The position numbers were made by a program, and so were the translations under genes. 15,321 nucleotides of DNA from Flemingiibacterium sp045579745. Lineage in GTDB: Bacteria > Bacillota > Clostridia > Oscillospirales > CAG-272. Below the pieces are notes generated by a model. It searched no databases and had not been told where the DNA came from. It saw nothing but the letters and a program-made list of their open reading frames with translations. Below are positions 13,824 through 15,321 of the stretch, in pieces. Positions within the stretch are counted from its first letter, which is position 1; every line of letters begins with the position of its first letter. The stretch covers positions 1 through 15,321 of the forward strand of contig JAZNMQ010000067.1 of the NCBI GenBank assembly GCA_045579745.1. Direction: 5' to 3'.

Positions 13824-13947
13824 TGAGTAATATGCACTATAAGATCTATCGGGATTGATTGTTTTCTGTGAATTCAGATAAGGTTTAGTAAGTTTAGAAG
13901 CAACATAAGAAGCGTAAAAATAATTTTTGATTTTTTTCGAAAACCTA

Positions 13948-13976
13948 TTGACAAACATATTCTAACGTGCTATAAT
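13948..13976 (+). promoter_or_regulatory. promoter of the tRNA pair
   Basis: Exact -35 TTGACA (13948-13953), 17-bp spacer ending TGC (extended -10), exact -10 TATAAT (13971-13976). Such strength is usual for stable RNA genes. Confidence 0.9.
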
Positions 13977-14007
13977 ATTCAAGTAGCGTGGTTCAAGCGA
14001 TACACAT

Positions 14008-14084
14008 GGCGGAGTAGCTCAGTTGGCTAGAGCAACCGGTTCATACCCGGTAGGTCATGGGTTCAAGTCCAATCTCCGCTACCA
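14008..14084 (+). tRNA. tRNA-Met (CAT), elongator type
   Basis: 77 bases with CCA encoded. Acceptor GGCGGAG/CTCCGCT (G1-U72), D-arm GCTC/GAGC, anticodon stem ACCGG/CCGGT with loop TTCATAC, T-loop TTCAAGT. The first acceptor pair and the lack of three consecutive G-C pairs at the anticodon loop argue for the elongator, not the initiator. One mismatch (G-A) stands in the T stem ATGGG/CCAAT. Confidence 0.94.
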
Positions 14085-14110
14085 TTAGCCCAGCCAATAG
14101 GTTGGGAAAT

Positions 14111-14185
14111 GGCCCGTTGGTCAAGCGGTTAAGACACGGCCCTTTCACGGCTGTAACATGGGTTCGATTCCCGTACGGGTCACCA
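14111..14185 (+). tRNA. tRNA-Glu (TTC)
   Basis: 75 bases with CCA encoded. Acceptor GGCCCGT/ACGGGTC, anticodon stem CGGCC/GGCTG with loop CTTTCAC giving anticodon TTC, T-loop TTCGATT. It lies 26 bp after tRNA-Met, separated by a CCCAGCC/GGTTGGG hairpin that may aid processing. Possible attachment site for the element to its right. Confidence 0.95.
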
Positions 14186-14190
14186 AACGT

Positions 14191-14240
14191 AACAAATCCG
14201 AACTATTTCGCAAATCGAAATTGGTTCGGATTTGTTTTTT
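14191..14240 (+). terminator. terminator of the tRNA operon
   Basis: AACAAATCCGAAC (14191-14203) pairs with GTTCGGATTTGTT (14224-14236), with ATTTCG/CGAAAT extending the stem inside, followed by TTTTTT. Confidence 0.9.
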
Positions 14241-14271
14241 ACTATTAAACTCACAAATTAACGCTGTTTCG

Positions 14272-14295
14272 GAGCGAGGTCACGCGACCTCGCTC
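14272..14295. terminator. hairpin across the stop codon of the last right-edge gene
   Basis: Perfect 10-bp stem GAGCGAGGTC/GACCTCGCTC with loop ACGC. The TGA stop (14282-14280) lies at its centre. On the plus strand TTTTCCTTTTT follows, on the minus strand no U-tract, so its role as terminator of the minus genes is uncertain. Confidence 0.5.
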
Positions 14296-14693
14296 TTTTC
14301 CTTTTTCTCGGCTTCTTGCCCCGCTTTCCATTCGGCAAATTCCTTCTGCCCTTGTTCTGATTCAAAATAAGCAATGATATCCGGCAGAAGACACCGGGCG
14401 ATTTCCATGCGGATATGCTTTGGTATTTGAGGTATATGGCTCTCTCCACATGTGCTACGGAAAGCAAATTCGAGGCGCAAAAGGAAACGTTTGAACCAAC
14501 CTGCACTCAAATATTCCTCTCGCAGAAACCATGTAGCAAGAATTTCTTGTTCCTTCCTCTGCCGTTCTGCTTCTTTCTCACGCTGCTTACGCTGAACTTC
14601 TTCCCAATCCTCGATGTCCTCGCCCTCACGAAGTACCGTGCGGTTATCGTGAAGCAGAGCGTTCACGCGTTTCCAAAACTTTTTCCAAGTCAT
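14280..14693 (-). CDS. hypothetical protein of putative mobile element
   Basis: 137 residues, very rich in charged amino acids, with a Glu/Lys/Arg/Gln helix (about 20-45) likely to be coiled coil and another charged C-terminal tail (GQEAEKKEKSEVA). No domain recognised. I chose ATG at 14693, about 7 bp after AAAGGA; an in-frame GTG at 14711 overlapping the previous stop is possible. It is the last gene of a tightly packed minus-strand group that ends about 95 bp from the tRNA-Glu gene. Such small charged proteins are common at the end of mobilisation modules, but this is context only. Confidence 0.7.
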   Translation of the reverse strand: MTWKKFWKRVNALLHDNRTVLREGEDIEDWEEVQRKQREKEAERQRKEQEILATWFLREEYLSAGWFKRFLLRLEFAFRSTCGESHIPQIPKHIRMEIARCLLPDIIAYFESEQGQKEFAEWKAGQEAEKKEKSEVA

Positions 14694-14707
14694 ATCATCA
14701 TCCTTTC

Positions 14708-14929
14708 TCACATCGTAATTTCAAGTCCTTCATCCTCGCCATCGTCAACGTCATCCGTAGGCGATGGTTTGGGCTTAGACAGTTCTATCGCAGCACCTAC
14801 AGCGCCACCTATGAGAATACCGACAGCTTCTCCGGCGTATCTCGCCTCTTTCTCACGCTTTTCTTCCTCGGATTCCTCGCCGTCATCCTCGAGGATATTG
14901 CCTACATTTGCAATCCCACGTGCACCCAT
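14708..14929 (-). CDS. small acidic hypothetical protein with hydrophobic segment
   Basis: 73 residues from ATG at 14929. A highly acidic start (NILEDDGEESEEEKREKEARYAG) is followed by a glycine-rich hydrophobic segment AVGILIGGAVGAAIEL, possibly membrane-associated, and an acidic tail ending EGLEITM. It overlaps the upstream gene by 28 bp and ends next to the start of the downstream one, as in a translationally coupled cassette. The frame stays open far upstream (beyond 15232), so the start is uncertain and a longer product overlapping the coiled-coil gene cannot be excluded. No family recognised. Confidence 0.55.
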   Translation of the reverse strand: MGARGIANVGNILEDDGEESEEEKREKEARYAGEAVGILIGGAVGAAIELSKPKPSPTDDVDDGEDEGLEITM

Positions 14930-15303
14930 AAGAGCAATACCAGCAGCATTGGAATTGCCGTGAGTACGAGTCGGAGCCACCACAGTGCCTCGTCCCGACG
15001 TATTCTTCTGTCGATAACTTCTGAAGCTTTCTCGCTCGCTTTCCCAACCTGTTCGACAGCTTCCTTCGTTATCTTGTGCAAAGCCTTCTCCGTTGCCTCT
15101 TTCTGCGCCTCTGCCGCCTTCATCATCCTCTCGGTGTATCTGCTCGCCTCGCTCGACAAAACCGCTTTCTGTGCCGACAACTCCGCTGACAGAGCCTCCA
15201 TTCTGCGCACCGCTTCGTTGAGCTTCATCCATTCCTCTGCGCTGATCTGTACCATCGGAATCTCCTGTTCCGTCTGTTCCTCCAGCAGTTCCTCTTGTAT
15301 CAT
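14902..15303 (-). CDS. tail-anchored coiled-coil protein, putative mobilisation accessory
   Basis: 133 residues from ATG at 15303, or 117 from ATG at 15255, which has AGGAG 6 bp upstream. A long heptad-like helix rich in Ala, Glu, Lys (about 25-100; RMEALSAELSAQKAVL, EAQKEATEKAL, KASEKASEVI) leads to a C-terminal hydrophobic segment (about 108-128, LWWLRLVLTAIPMLLVLLLW) that should anchor it in the membrane with the coil in the cytoplasm. The ATG at 15303 overlaps a TGA of another frame (ATGA), which suggests an upstream gene ending there. The layout recalls membrane-anchored MobB-like accessory proteins next to relaxase genes, but the relaxase would be outside the window and I cannot confirm it. 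Confidence 0.65.
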   Translation of the reverse strand: MIQEELLEEQTEQEIPMVQISAEEWMKLNEAVRRMEALSAELSAQKAVLSSEASRYTERMMKAAEAQKEATEKALHKITKEAVEQVGKASEKASEVIDRRIRRDEALWWLRLVLTAIPMLLVLLLWVHVGLQM

Positions 15304-15321
15304 CGGCGGTATATTCTTCGC

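Noticed and set aside
14008..14084. Initiator tRNA-fMet
   Set aside because: Lacks the unpaired first acceptor position and the three G-C pairs at the anticodon loop; matches the elongator pattern. A lysidine-modified Ile tRNA is also less likely given G1-U72 and the body sequence.
14415..14963. Plus-strand frame of 182 codons, Ser/Pro/Leu rich, across the right-edge genes
   Set aside because: Low-complexity antisense shadow of the acidic and charged genes on the minus strand; no ribosome binding site.
1..15321. CRISPR array, transposase or phage structural genes
   Set aside because: No regularly spaced direct repeats and no protein with such motifs in any frame I read.

Overview
The window looks like chromosome of an anaerobic Gram-positive of the class Clostridia (Bacillota), probably Oscillospiraceae-like. 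The evidence is indirect but consistent: strong AGGAGG-type ribosome binding sites, textbook sigma-A promoters (several exact TTGACA-17-TATAAT), intrinsic terminators, tRNA genes with encoded CCA, an S-layer-homology protein, an ECF-type folate transporter behind a tetrahydrofolate riboswitch, a FeoA/FeoB/Cys-rich iron operon and a ferredoxin-thioredoxin reductase. No plasmid or phage backbone is visible except a possible mobile-element end at the right edge.

Layout. 1-2442: lipoprotein esterase and MATE efflux pump (minus), from one promoter. 2462-5325: the feoA-feoB-FeoB-associated Cys-rich protein operon (minus), with two copies of the dyad GTTAGC-N4-GCTAAC, one over the start of the feoA transcript and one between feoA and feoB. 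5458-5928: a divergent, very short DtxR-family regulator whose metal ligands (Met, Cys, Glu, His) are of the iron type; it is the obvious candidate to bind those dyads. 5936-6599: thioredoxin and the catalytic subunit of ferredoxin-thioredoxin reductase (minus), preceded by a perfect 15-bp hairpin. 6612-7746: branched-chain aminotransferase (minus). 7854-9155: exported SLH protein (plus). 9208-10262: EamA/DMT transporter (plus). 10365-12306: YtrABC-like ABC-2 exporter operon with a GntR repressor (minus), lying between two inverted copies of a hairpin and two inverted copies of a 43-bp repeat. 12450-13823: folate ECF S-component FolT (minus) with an extra membrane segment and a C-terminal extracytoplasmic beta-domain, behind a complete THF riboswitch. 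13948-14240: tRNA-Met and tRNA-Glu with promoter and terminator (plus). 14280-15303: three small overlapping genes (minus), one with a coiled coil plus C-terminal membrane anchor, which look like the end of an integrated mobilisable element abutting the tRNA-Glu gene.

How it works together. Three regulated nutrient or stress modules sit side by side: ferrous iron uptake under a Fe-type DtxR regulator, folate uptake under a THF riboswitch, and an antibiotic/envelope-stress ABC exporter under its own GntR repressor. The FTR-thioredoxin pair would pass electrons from ferredoxin to protein disulfides. The items most worth a second look are the minimal iron regulator with its two dyads, the FolT fusion and its riboswitch leader with an anti-SD switch, the variant cysteine spacing of the FTR protein, and the repeats that bracket the ABC operon. 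I see no CRISPR array, no transposase and no obviously unknown multi-gene defence system.
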